A stretch of DNA of 64,000 bases. Origin: Dryomyza anilis (Eukaryota > Arthropoda > Insecta > Diptera > Dryomyzidae). Location of the stretch: assembly GCA_951804985.1 (NCBI GenBank), contig OX638135.1, positions 40,632,564-40,696,563 on the forward strand, given 5' to 3'. Each line of letters begins with the position of its first letter. Positions within the stretch are counted from its first letter, which is position 1. The position numbers and the translations under genes were made by a program. Shown here in pieces: positions 11,918 to 22,280 of the stretch. The notes under the pieces are model-generated. The model searched no databases and was not told the origin of the DNA. It saw only the letters and a list, made by a program, of their open reading frames with translations.

Positions 11918-12235
11918 TGAAAAAAAGAGGCTCACCCAAACATAATTTTGCAGGCATTACATTTATCTTTGGAACTTTATGCAAACAAAAGTATTATTTC
12001 ATTGCCAAACATTATTATAATAACAGTCAAACATATTTTTGTTTTCATTCAAACATATTTATGTTCAGAACGGATAATTTTCGGCGATCTTGCAAACATA
12101 TATATGTTTGAATGTGAAAACATTCTATTTACATGTGAAAAACATTCTATTTACATGTGAAAAACATTCTATTTACATGTGAAAAACATTCTATTTACAT
12201 GTAAACATATTGATGTTTACATTTCATATTAATGT
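11918..12235. mobile_element. fragment of a dispersed element, with a 22-bp tandem repeat
   Basis: The end word CCCAAACATAATTTTGCAGG (about 11936) recurs at about 45144 and, inverted, at about 33690, in each case beside a run of A and the word GGCTC or GGGCTC. It therefore marks the edge of a repeat family. Inside, 12114-12200 holds four copies of a 22-bp unit, AAAACATTCTATTTACATGT plus GA. AAACATAT/ATATGTTT palindromic words flank it and also occur at 33360-33470 and 45390-45480. Confidence 0.5.
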
Positions 12236-12994
12236 AACAAAAGTAAATTTAGTGCTAATATTTATTTTACACAATATTCATTTTTTCCCTTTTTTTTATT
12301 ACATTTTTTTATTTATATTATTAATATTATATAATTATAAACATAAACTTTTATATTTTTTTACACATCTTTTATTTATACTTAATAATTTTATTTCCTT
12401 CTATTGTTCCTATTTTGAGTTCATTGAATTACGGATGAATTGTATATTTCACAAACATCCACTATCTGGTATTAACAGTAATTGGCGGTACTTAAACAAA
12501 TTTTTTCACCAAAAAGAACTTTTGAACTATATGAAAAGTATTAATGTGTGTGTTACTGAGTGCTAAAAGTAGGCAGCGTTGTTATTTAATTGTGATTACG
12601 TAATGCCAAATATACGTATAATCAAAATAATGCTATTATTTTTAAATTCGTTGTCAATCAGTAACAATCACGAGTAACAAAATGCATATAATTCAAAGAC
12701 CCTTTTATTGACGTTGGTTTAAATAACGGAAATATCAAACATACATATATTAATATCTGATGAAAAATATATATTTGTACAGAAACATTAATAAAGTAAA
12801 TTCAGGTAAATCCGCGATTAAAGCAATTTATGTTTAAATAAATACGTATAATAATATTTCAATCTGAACTAAATAATTATACCATTGAATTGTAAAGTAA
12901 TTTTATTTTAATCCTAATATTTGTATGGTGATTTCGAATTACGTTATAATTACGTTCAAACATATCCCAACAAATCTTTTCTATCCGTGTATAT
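12236..12994. other. AT-rich spacer
   Basis: The 118-codon open frame at 12210-12566 is a Phe/Leu/Tyr-rich translation of low-complexity AT DNA, with no codon or motif evidence for a gene. Nothing else was recognised. Confidence 0.5.
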
Positions 12995-14170
12995 ATGATA
13001 TATAGTGTACAGAGATCGGAAATGCCCGTGTGCGTGCGCCCGCACATGCCCCTTTCTTCATACACTGACGAGCAAATTTGTTTTACGCAGACACTGCACT
13101 CGGGCATCACATTTTTTTTACAACACATCCCGTCGCAACGAGTGATTCATTGCATTATTCTCGGTACCTGCCCTCGTGCGGGATACGAAACTAAAAACTG
13201 CAGCCCGCGCAGACGTGGAATGAGAAAATAGAGAAGCATATCGCGCAAGTGCTATGGTATTTATTTCGCGGGGCAACTCCGTGCAACAGCGAAAACAGAC
13301 TGCCCCTGGCAGCACGCGCATTTTTCACAGCCAGTAAATTTTATTGGCACTGTTTTACTAGACTACGCAATGTTTTAATAATTTTTATATAAAACTATTG
13401 ATAATACAGACAAGTTTGGCAATACTCAAATACACATTAATCGCAGTTTTATTTTGGTTTATAAAAATTGTATCTTTTAATTGTTCGTTGAACAGAAAAA
13501 TAAATTTAACATGATATCTAATCAACATTTTTATTCAAATACAAAAATTATTATGTGCAAAAATCTATTTGAATAAAAAAGCTACATGATAGGCTTCGAA
13601 AAATAATGTATATCCTCATTTGTAAAAATGTACACTAAGTTTAAACTTGCACTGAAAAACTAGTACTAAATTATACAATTTTTATAAACCAAATTAAAAC
13701 TTCGATTAAAAGTGTATTTGAGTATTGCCAAACTTTTCTGTATTAACGATAGTTTTATTTAAAAATTATTAAAACATTGCGCTGTATATTATAACAGTGC
13801 CGTACTCTTGCACCACATAAGAATGTCATACAAGAAAAAATTAACTGGCTGTGAAAAATTGCCCCGCGTGCTGCCCGGGGCAGTCGGTTTTCGCTGTTGC
13901 ACGGAGTTGCCCCGCTAAATAAATACCATAGCACTTGCGCGATATGTTTCTCTATTTTCTCATTCCACGTCTGCGCGGGCTGCAGTTTTTAGTTTCGTAG
14001 CCCGCACGAGGGCAGGTACCGAGAATAGTGCAAAGCATCACTCGTTGCCACGGAATGTGTTGTAAAAAAAATGTAGTGCCCGAGTGCAGAGTATGCGTAA
14101 ACAAATTTGCTTCTCATTTACTTAAGGGCGCGGGCGTGCGTGCAAATCCGAACTCTGTAGTGTATGACGT
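12995..14170. mobile_element. foldback element with about 480-bp inverted arms
   Basis: The sequence from about 12995 to 13480 reappears inverted at about 13680 to 14170, around a spacer of about 200 bp that itself contains a small inverted repeat (TTTTTATTCAAAT ... ATTTGAATAAAAA). The arms carry an unusually GC-rich core for this region, for example GCAGCCCGCGCAGACGTGGA and CGGGGCAACTCCGTGCAACA. They differ by point changes and small indels. No transposase is present. I infer a non-autonomous foldback or long-TIR DNA transposon; no target duplication was found. Short open frames inside are not genes. Confidence 0.8.
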
Positions 14171-14370
14171 CTTTAATGCAATATCATTTATGAAATCGTT
14201 GTAAACATATTCATCAATGACAAATTTTCTAATATCCTCGATTCATCATTGATGACCTTGTCGTTAATGAGGCCATTTCCTGCTGGGATGAGTATGCAAT
14301 CAAAATGTGAAAACATATACTTCGTGGTGCGCGTTCAACTTCGCGAATAACCGACATATCTGCGCGGGGC

Positions 14371-14525
14371 AGATAATAATAGTTTTGAGCTACAGTTCTG
14401 AAGCGGGTGAGACCATTTTTATAGCCAGTGTTTACTCTTGGAGGTTTGTCATTGTCTGCCGATAGGAAGCGCGGATAGAAAAATGTTTTCTATGATAATA
14501 TGTTGTTAGCCCCAGCCCAGTGGCA
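14371..14525 (-). mobile_element. SINE fragment, tRNA head lost, internally deleted
   Basis: Read on the minus strand it matches the body of the SINE copies at 37973-38292 and 43709-44023: CTGGGGCTAACAACAT, then the ATTTTTCTAT...CGCGCT block, CTCACCCGC, and finally CAGAACTGTAGC and an ATTATTAT tail. The part between CACCCGC and the last block is missing, and the tRNA-like head is gone. It is more diverged than the two palindrome copies, so it is older. Confidence 0.75.
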
Positions 14526-14537
14526 AGATGTTATACT

Positions 14538-15238
14538 CAGGTCCGTAGCCAGGGGTGGTGGGGTTTGTTTGTTTTCTGATTTTTTCTTGATTTCATAGAA
14601 TGAGATTTAAATGTTCCCAGAACCAAACAACGTCATTGGACTTTTGTTGTAGTAGGGCATTCGAAAAGTCTCGAAAGAATCAAATTTGACAAAAAATATA
14701 CAATGACGTAGATCCTAGTTGAGCTTTAAAGTTATCCATAAGCTCAATAATTTTCTTTTCCCTCCATAAAAGTTAGAAAAATATATATATATAAATTGAT
14801 ATTTTGTAAATTGTATATGCATGAAAATATGCCACCCAATTCCATAACATGCTAATATGATTAAGACTATTTTTAATGTTATTCCATTTTTCGATTATTA
14901 ATTCCTATCCCAAATTATAACCAAAAAAAGTTCTTAGCCTAAAAGAAAATCCACTGGAAGTTTTAGAATTTTATAATTTCCTAAGTAGACTTACCAATTT
15001 TTGGTAAGTCTTCATATATTTGAAGAAAAACATTTTCATTCCATTTTAGTTTTTCATGAAAATATTGAGGCATTATTTTCGGCCGGGAATATTCCAAAAT
15101 AAATTTAAGATTAGAAAATGCATAATCCGAATTAACAAAAATTAAAATAAATTAATTTATTGTATTTTCTTTTAATATTAATATATTTTTTTCAAATCCA
15201 AACTCCCTCCACGAATGAAAATCCTGGCTACGGGAATG
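14538..15238. mobile_element. non-autonomous hAT-like element, 701 bp, with 8-bp target duplication
   Basis: The ends are imperfect terminal inverted repeats: CAGGTCCGTAGCCAGG on the left and, read inward from the right, CATTCCCGTAGCCAGG. It is flanked on both sides by the direct repeat GTTATACT (14530-14537 and 15239-15246). An 8-bp target duplication and a CA(G)-type terminus fit the hAT superfamily. No transposase frame is inside, so it is a MITE-type deletion derivative. Confidence 0.8.
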
Positions 15239-15610
15239 GTTATACTATCACTGTCGAAGCGATTATCGAAGCGAAAATATCGAACTGGCAGGTTGTTATA
15301 ATTTTTTCGATCGACGGGCGATGTAGTTATTTCGAATATGTTTCGAATTTAGTTGAAACAATTATTTTGACATATTAATTAAATTTTGTATTTTATTTTC
15401 ATGTTACGAATAAAAGAGAAGTTCAAATATTAATTATTTTTTAGTGAAATGAGGTAGGACGATTTAATTATAATCATGAGAGATTGCACAGTCCAACAAA
15501 AAAATACCATCTTCCGATTTGCTCTGGGTTCCGCATAATTTGGGGTCAAATATGAACAATTAGGGTGCTTAAAGATAATCATATAATATTTTAATTTCAA
15601 TAGATAAAAA

Positions 15611-15991
15611 TTAAGTTTCTTCAGCATTGCTGTTTATCATAAACAGGCGCATTATTTTTCTTTGACACCATCGTCCTAACGCTTTTCTGTAACCCTCGTT
15701 TTTTCGAATTTTAACCCTACTAATTACAAATTTTGACATACCGAGTGAACGCTTGAGAAAACTATTATACTCTCTGTGGCAAATATGTTCCCCATAAAAA
15801 ATGTCGTCAAATAAGAAAATTGCCTCAGATCCACCAATAAACAGAATAGTAAAAAAACAATAATTTTGTGTTTTGTTTATTACATTGCACTTTTGACAAA
15901 AAGTTTCGAATTCTGAAATAAAAGTTATATATTTTTTGGATTTCGACATTCTACAAATAATGGCGTATTTAGTTTTTTTCCTAGACATCAT
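15611..15991 (-). CDS. unassigned ORF, 126 codons, with a decayed tandem copy
   Basis: I do not recognise this product. It is Lys/Arg/Phe-rich, with the segment FLFDDIFYGEHICHREYN in the middle and ALGRWCQRKIMRLFM near the end. A diverged direct copy lies at about 16040-16420 in the same orientation. The copy shares nucleotide blocks such as TTATGGGGAACAT and GATGGTGTCAAAGAAAA and the peptide LGRWCQRK, but has several stops. That the 5' copy stays open where its twin does not is weak evidence for past coding; transposon origin is as likely. No promoter, splice sites or start context could be verified. Confidence 0.3.
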   Translation of the reverse strand: MMSRKKTKYAIICRMSKSKKYITFISEFETFCQKCNVINKTQNYCFFTILFIGGSEAIFLFDDIFYGEHICHREYNSFLKRSLGMSKFVISRVKIRKNEGYRKALGRWCQRKIMRLFMINSNAEET

Positions 15992-16039
15992 GTTTCAAAG
16001 ATATTGTCAGTCAATATGCAATCAAACATAAAAAGCTAG

Positions 16040-16420
16040 GGTGTTTAAAGATAGTAATTTTATTTTTTAATTTCAAAAGATACAGAATGTTATTTATTAC
16101 GAATAGGTAGTAATTTTTTTCTTTGACACCATCTTCCTAACTCTATCAAATAACATTAAATTTTTAGAATTTTAACAAACTAATTACAAACTTTGACATA
16201 TCGCTTGAACTCTTGAGACAACTGTCTTACTCTCAAAATGTTCCCCATAAAACAAGATGGAGTCCTCAAACAACAAAATCCACCCAGATTAAGCCATTAT
16301 ATATAATTATAAAAAAAGATACATTTTTTATTTTGTGTGCAAAAATAAAAGTATATTTTTATAAATTTCAACATTATAAAAATAATGGCGTTTGTAGAAG
16401 TTCTGTTTCAGGGATATACG
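16040..16420 (-). pseudogene. decayed tandem copy of the 15611-15991 ORF
   Basis: It shares colinear blocks with 15611-15991 on the minus strand, including TATGTCAAAGTTTGTAATTAGT and the LGRWCQRK-coding block, at roughly 70% identity by eye. Stop codons interrupt every frame. It is likely one half of an old tandem duplication. Confidence 0.55.
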
Positions 16421-16777
16421 GGTTAAGCTTATAGATTTTGGATTCAAAATATGCATTAAAGCACACACGAATTAATATTATAATGCAGTTTTTAAACTGA
16501 TATAATTTTCTAAGTTAAAATGTAAGTACAAGAATGGTGTTCAAATAGACGGTAACGGATAACCGTATTAGGATAGTTTCAGTAACGGTATTGTTTACGG
16601 TAACGGTATTTGTTTTGAAAAGGTAAGAGCAACATTTTTAAGATATCATTTTAAAGCGTAAATTTTTGAACTTTGTTTTATATATGGGTAACGGCGCAAA
16701 AAATAAACAATAAACAGTTAATAAATCTCTTTTTTGTATTATTTAAAAAGAGAAACGTTAAAAAAGATAAACAATTA

Positions 16778-17130
16778 TTAACTTTTAAATATGTGGTTAA
16801 AAGCATTATGGAATTTCTCATGTTTGAATAAAGTCGACTTCTTAGAGTGCTTTTTTATAAATTTTACTTCTGAGAAAAGTCTTTCTCCAATTAATTGAGT
16901 GGCAAAAATCACTTTATAAAGCTCGAACAAGAGTGGTTTTATTTGGTGACTGTCGAGCCCACCATTCCAGAATATCTCGTTTTGTGTACACTCGCTTTTC
17001 CTTGAGAAGGGAATGCTGCTGTGCATTAATGGTGGCCACTTATTTTCTATCGGCCACTGAATCATTAAGATTGTCGTGTTCCAAGACGCGGATATATGAC
17101 TCTAAATCATCCGACCCATTGGACATGTTC
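16778..17130 (-). pseudogene. hAT-family transposase C-terminal remnant
   Basis: The minus strand carries a hAT dimerisation-type tail: ATQLIGERLFSEVKFI in one frame, preceded in the neighbouring frame by RDILEWWARQSP. This is the usual order of the domain (an I-x-W-W motif, then about 20 residues later ERLFS). The two frames do not join, an in-frame stop lies upstream near 17040, and the N-terminal catalytic part is absent. Family assignment rests on these motifs only. Confidence 0.6.
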
Positions 17131-17560
17131 TAATTAACGGTGAATTCATCTACTGAATGTTCACTAATTGTCTCTTTACTTTTATATCTATCATAAACTC
17201 AACTTCACTATTTTACCATTAATCAAACAAAGTAATCCGACTACTTTTAATGTTTTTTGATTATTTGAAAATAATTTTAAACCTCGTTTGTAACACTCAA
17301 AAGTACGCATAGCCGGTATGCACCAGTTCAAATGGTAACCACACATTATCTCATATTGTATCATATGCATTTTCATAACTCTAACTAACTTTATCACAGC
17401 AATTATTACAATTTCTTTATTTTAAAATTTTTATCTGACCAAACTTTTCTTATTAGTTTTTCATTATTTTCAAATAATCAAAAATAATCAAAGAAATAGA
17501 ACTAATAGCTGGACCCGTGCCAAGATTTTGTGAATGCATGGAGTGATTTTATTAATAATT
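17131..17560. other. spacer, nothing assigned
   Basis: AT-rich DNA with a short minus-strand frame (17191-17397) of no recognisable content. A TGGTAACCAC word near 17333 also occurs in the dispersed repeat near 31490, hinting at a repeat fragment. Confidence 0.4.
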
Positions 17561-18240
17561 ATTATTTATATCTTCCCCGTAAAATTCTTCCCCGTAGAAG
17601 GCTTTCCCGTAGAATTCTCCCCGACAGAATTCTTGCCCGTAGAGTTTTTCCCAGTAGAAGTTTTAGTGTGGTGAGTTTTAGTGTGGTGAATTTTGGTGTG
17701 GTGAGTTTAAGTGTAGTGAATTTTAGAGTGGTGAGTTTTAGTGTGGTGAATTTTAGAGTGGTGAATTTTGGTGTGGTGAGTTTCGCTGTGGTGAAGTTTG
17801 ATGTGGTGAATTTCGGTGTGGTGAGTAAAAAATTGTGGTGGTTGATACCCTGGTGTGAAATATCTTGATATTAATATAATAACTGTTGACATACACCGTC
17901 CGGAAAATGTACCTTCTATGGGGGATGCCACGCCCAGTGGTCCAATCCCGCATTCCGGGAGACCGTTTAGAATGGTTAAATATAACGCTGACCAAAATTT
18001 CATTAAATTTGCTATCATAATTGCTGATATAATGTGTTTTTAATTTTTGGGTTATATGGGATGTGCCACGCCCAGTCCACCAAACTCACCGAAATATAGC
18101 CTATACTCTGCTCGGACCAAACATACATATTGTGTCAATTTGCTTCGATTCGGTTCAGCCGTTTAGACGTCTATGAGGAACATACAGACATACATACTTA
18201 CATTCACATAGAGCTGTGTTCAGCAGCGCTCTCCTATAAA
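17560..18240 (+). mobile_element. dispersed repeat carrying a 15-bp minisatellite (copy 1)
   Basis: The order is: short repeats of CCCGTAGAATTCT type (17570-17660); a 15-bp tandem array with unit GTGTGGTGAGTTTTA (17663-17825); two copies of ATGGG..GTGCCACGCCCA (about 17919 and 18056); and a 3' part with GATTCGGTTCAGCCGTTTAGA and ACATACAGACATACATAC. The same order is seen at 26400-27000. The 3' wording is typical of fly transposon ends, but I cannot name the family. The open frames with repeated VVNF/VVSF residues are translations of the 15-bp unit. Confidence 0.65.
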
Positions 18241-18755
18241 TTATAAATTCCATTTTTTAGAAGTGTTGCGTAATAAGAACAATCAATTATTTTTATAACT
18301 TACATTTATTGGAATTATGTCATTACAATGCCGTCTTATTTTTTCATATTCTTAACATATTTTAAAAAAATATGTTATCTTTTGTAAATTAGTCTTGAAT
18401 TTAGGTGTGAAAAATAATAGCAGCGATACCAAATTTGTTACAAAATCTATTATTTATTTCAAAGTTTTTAAATTTAAAACTTGTACTTATATTAGTTAGG
18501 CTAATTTGAACAGTATTGTTGAGTATTTGAAATATTTTGTGTTAAATATGGAATATACAAAACCTTTGTTTAGTATATCGCGCAAATTCCTTATAAATTC
18601 TTAAAATTTTTAAATAGAGCTTCCAAAATTAAACAGGATATTGTTTGTTTCATAGCTAAAATGTTAACTAAAGCAAAAAATTATTTCAAAAAATACGAAA
18701 CACGTGTCTACATGTAAAAAATGTTCAAAACAAAAAAACACTTCATTCAATATTA
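18240..18755. other. AT-rich spacer
   Basis: No gene, array or inverted repeat recognised between the dispersed repeat and the TIR element that begins at 18756. Confidence 0.5.
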
Positions 18756-19873
18756 CATACGAAAAAACTACTGTAATAAAAAATAATTAAAAATGTATTT
18801 AAAATAAATACATATGTCTTTGATTTACGTCAAATGTATTTCTTTTTACTACATTGATGTAGTTGTTTTTTTAATAACTACATAATTTTACTGCATTTCT
18901 ATACAAAAATTTAATACATTTGTATTAAAAATCGTAATTTTTGTCATTATATGTAGAAATATGTAGAAAAATTACTACATATACCTTTAATTTTACGATA
19001 AACTTTAATTTGTTGTGATACTTATTATACATTTTTTTTTGTATTTTATAATAAAAACAATTTATTAATTCAGTAAATTTTATGAATGAATATTAAAAAA
19101 AAATTGATTACCAAAAATAAGGTACAAGAATTGTAAATCTGAAAACTATTTAGTTGTACAGTACATAAAATAGTGTTACCAAAAACCTCAAGAAAAATAT
19201 ACATAATTATTTATATGTATATTTTTCTTGAGGTTTTATAATAATTAATAAATAAGTAAGAAAATTATTTTCCTGATTATGAGATGAAAGCACCACTAAG
19301 CATCATCAGTTCTGACGACTCAAAGGAATGGCAAGCACTTAAGTATCGCTTTTGAGTTGTACCTCATATGAGCAATACCCTGCCAATAACGCGCAACAGG
19401 AAATTGCAAACAGTTGAGTTACTTATACTTATTGCCATTGCAATTTGCAACCATAGATTCATAGAGTTGCCAACTTTAATTTTAGCTTTTTTATTTTCAA
19501 ACCTAACCTGATTCAGCGAGAAACCCAATTGACTACTCATTAGTTCTCTGCGGCCATGTCATTCGTTCGGATGCTGTTTACCTGCTAATGTGCAGAATAC
19601 GAAATAGGTACAGTTTATACCTACTCACTGTAGACGACTGTTGCAGTCGTCCGTCGTGTATTCCCATAAACTTCATATAATTAAAAAGTGCAGAAAACGA
19701 AGACACCGAACAGTTTTTGTACTACGTAGAAATCGAATTTTTAATACAAAGAGATGTTAAATTATTTTAAATAAATACAAATGTATTTAAAAACGATGAT
19801 GTAGTAGAAATGCATTTTTTAAACATAAATTAAACATAAATGTAGTATAATTACTACAGTAATTTTTTCGGTG
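18756..19873. mobile_element. 1.1-kb TIR element, CACCGAAAAA family (copy 1)
   Basis: It ends on the right with TACTACAGTAATTTTTTCGGTG and begins with a mutated version (CATACGAAAAAACTACTG). TA dinucleotides flank it at 18754-18755 and 19874-19875. The subterminal parts, rich in AATACATTTGTATT and TACTACAT words, are also inverted copies. The middle (19260-19740) is shared with the copies at 39082-39802 and 48406-49512. Where those copies carry (TA)n, this one has a perfect 24-bp hairpin (19182-19237). No transposase; a non-autonomous DNA element with TA target preference, possibly Tc1/mariner-type (inference). Confidence 0.8.
19182..19237. repeat. perfect 24-bp hairpin
   Basis: AAAACCTCAAGAAAAATATA plus CATA at 19182-19205 is followed by an 8-nt loop and its exact complement at 19214-19237. 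It sits at the position occupied by long (TA)n tracts in the other two copies of the host element. Confidence 0.95.
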
Positions 19874-20234
19874 TACAATTGTTAATTATACGAAATTATG
19901 ATTAGCATTTTGTTTAAAGGACAATGATTTTTGTAAATAGAAAGGCTGCATTTGTTGATTAAGCAATTCAAAATTATTCTTTGTTATATAAACAAAACGG
20001 ATATTTGTTATGTGAAGAGATACAATTGTGTCCTTGTTATATAAATTTGTTTATAATCGAAGCGACATGAGGCACAGTGGTCAAAAAGTGTATGTTTTCG
20101 GAAAAAAATCAATAACTTTGGAACCAATAGAGATAATTGAATGAATTACTTTTGGTCTTATTGCGGATCATATTTAATATATTTGGCGAATTCACATTTA
20201 AAAAAAAAAAATTATAACCGAAGGAAAATACGTC

Positions 20235-20990
20235 TAATTATGACATTGATGTATAGTGGGCGTACACGTTAATCAAATGTAACCATTTTAACATACTTTA
20301 TACTTATTTATATATGCACTAAAAATCCAAAGATTTAAGTATATAGCTCTTTTAATTTTTTTCTTATTGTGTTTTCCATTTTCTAGCGGACGGACGCAAA
20401 TTATGTGAAATTGATGTAATTTGGACGCACCCGTTAATCAAATGAAACCATTTTAACATATTTTATACTTCATATGTGTGCACTAAAAATCCAAAGTTTT
20501 AAGTATATGGCTCTTCTACTTTTCTTCTTAACGTGTTTTCTATTTTCAAGCGGACGGACGCACATTATTTGAAATTGATGTATAGTGGGCGTACCCGTTA
20601 AAAAAATGAAACCATTTTAACATATTTTATACTTACTTCCATATTTAAATATATCAATTTCATATAATTTGTGGGCGTACCCGATAAAAGAATGAAACCA
20701 TTTTAACATATTTTATACTTACATATGTATTCACTAAAAATCAAAAGTTTTAAGTATATAGCTCTTTTACTTTTCTTTTTACCGTGTTTTCCGTATCCTT
20801 CGGACGGACGGACATTATGTGAAATTGATGCATAGTGAGGGTACCCGTTAAAAAAATGAATCCATTTTAACATATTATATACTTATATATGTATTCACCA
20901 AAAATACAAAGTTTTAAGTATAGACCTCTTTTAGTTTTCTTCTTAACGTGTTTTACGTGTACAAGCGGTCTACCATATTACCGTCACTTA
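20235..20990. repeat. tandem array with 155-175-bp units
   Basis: Units start with GTGGGCGTACCCGTTAA or a variant at about 20256, 20431, 20586, 20671 and 20836. They share AACCATTTTAACATA, CACTAAAAATCCAAAG and GCGGACGGACGCA. The unit beginning near 20586 is cut to about 85 bp. The repeats are roughly 80-90% alike by eye. No coding content. Confidence 0.85.
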
Positions 20991-21379
20991 GACGTTCCAG
21001 GTTGAGACTGTTCAGACAAGCCAATAATCAAAAGACCTGCATAAAAAATGCTTTAATATATTTGCCTACATTTAAAAAATTGTATATTACATCCTAACAC
21101 TTTTCATTTTTTAACAAGAACCGTTTCATATTTCTGCTCGAGTTATAATTTCTCTCGAAATGAGTTGAAAAATCTTTTTTTAATATCATTAAGAACCATT
21201 TCGATTTCTTCGTTAGTAAAATTCTCACAATTTTCTTTAAAAAAATCTTTCAATTTATTCACATTGTAACCGTTTTTTTATCAACTCTTCACTTAAAATT
21301 TGGTGGGAAATTCTAAATGCCTTATTTTTTATTTAATATAATTATAAAGTCAGATCAGATCTCATAGGCCTCAACTTTA
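20991..21379. other. spacer, nothing assigned
   Basis: AT-rich DNA without recognisable gene or repeat structure. Confidence 0.5.
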
Positions 21380-21396
21380 TAATATTATGATTTATT

Positions 21397-22263
21397 AATT
21401 GTTTTTGTTTTACGACCTCTTGATAATTTTAAGATATTGTCTTACGTGCTCAAGGTCCAGTCAGTAAAAATTGGGTGTTTTGTACCAATCAATAAAACAA
21501 CAAACAATTGGCAAAATGCATTGAGTGGCAGATCGTACAGCTGTTTCAGATGCAGCCAAGCCCCTTCATCAGCGATCTTTCTCTGCAGATTCTGCATTTC
21601 AAGTCGCTAAAGTTTTCCTTTTCCAATGAACACAATAAGAATTATGTGCATTGAAGAAAGAACAAAAAGCTAAAATGCAAAAACTGCATCAACTCAAGAT
21701 TTTGCCAAAGTTGTTGTTGCGTGCAGCAATTTGCTACGTATAGGCTGCAGAGTTTCCACAGAATCAAATACGTAGGCTGCACTTTGTATAAAATATGGGT
21801 TTTTTATTATTTTTAAAAAATATAAAAAATCCTTTAGATTTTAAACGCCGTGCACTGCGTTAACAATTAATTGTTTTTGTTTTACGACCTCTTGACTTTG
21901 ATTTTATACAAAGTGCAGCCTTCGTATTTGATTCTGTGGAAACTCTGCAGCCTATACGTAGCAAATTGCTGCACGCAACAACAACTTTGGAAAAATCTTG
22001 AGTTGATGCAGTTATGCATTTTTGCTTTTGGTTCTTTCTTCAATGCACATAATTCTTATTGTGTTCATTGGAAAAGGAAAATTTTAGCGACTTGAAATGT
22101 AGAATCTGCAGAGAAAGATCGCTGATGAAGGGGCTTGGCTGCCTCTGAAACAGCTGTACGATCTGCCACTCAATGCATTTTGCCAATTGTTTGTTGTTTT
22201 ATTGGTTGGTACAAAATACTCAATTTGTACTGACTGGACCTTGAGCACGTTAAGACAATATCT
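21397..22263. mobile_element. foldback element with 17-bp flanking direct repeats
   Basis: Arms at about 21432-21788 and 21900-22263 are inverted copies, about 95% alike, sharing for example CAAGGTCCAGTCAGTA and GTAGCAAATTGCTGCACGCA. The whole is flanked by the 17-bp direct repeat TAATATTATGATTTATT (21380-21396 and 22264-22280), which looks like a long target duplication. A 30-bp direct repeat ending TTTTACGACCTCTTGA occurs once just outside the left arm (21394-21423) and once in the spacer (21866-21895). The 74-codon frame inside is not supported as a gene. Confidence 0.8.
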
Positions 22264-22280
22264 TAATATTATGATTTATT

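Noticed and set aside
12210..12566. 118-codon ORF resembling a membrane protein
   Set aside because: The hydrophobic look comes from poly-T/AT-rich DNA; no motif, start context or repeat-independent evidence.
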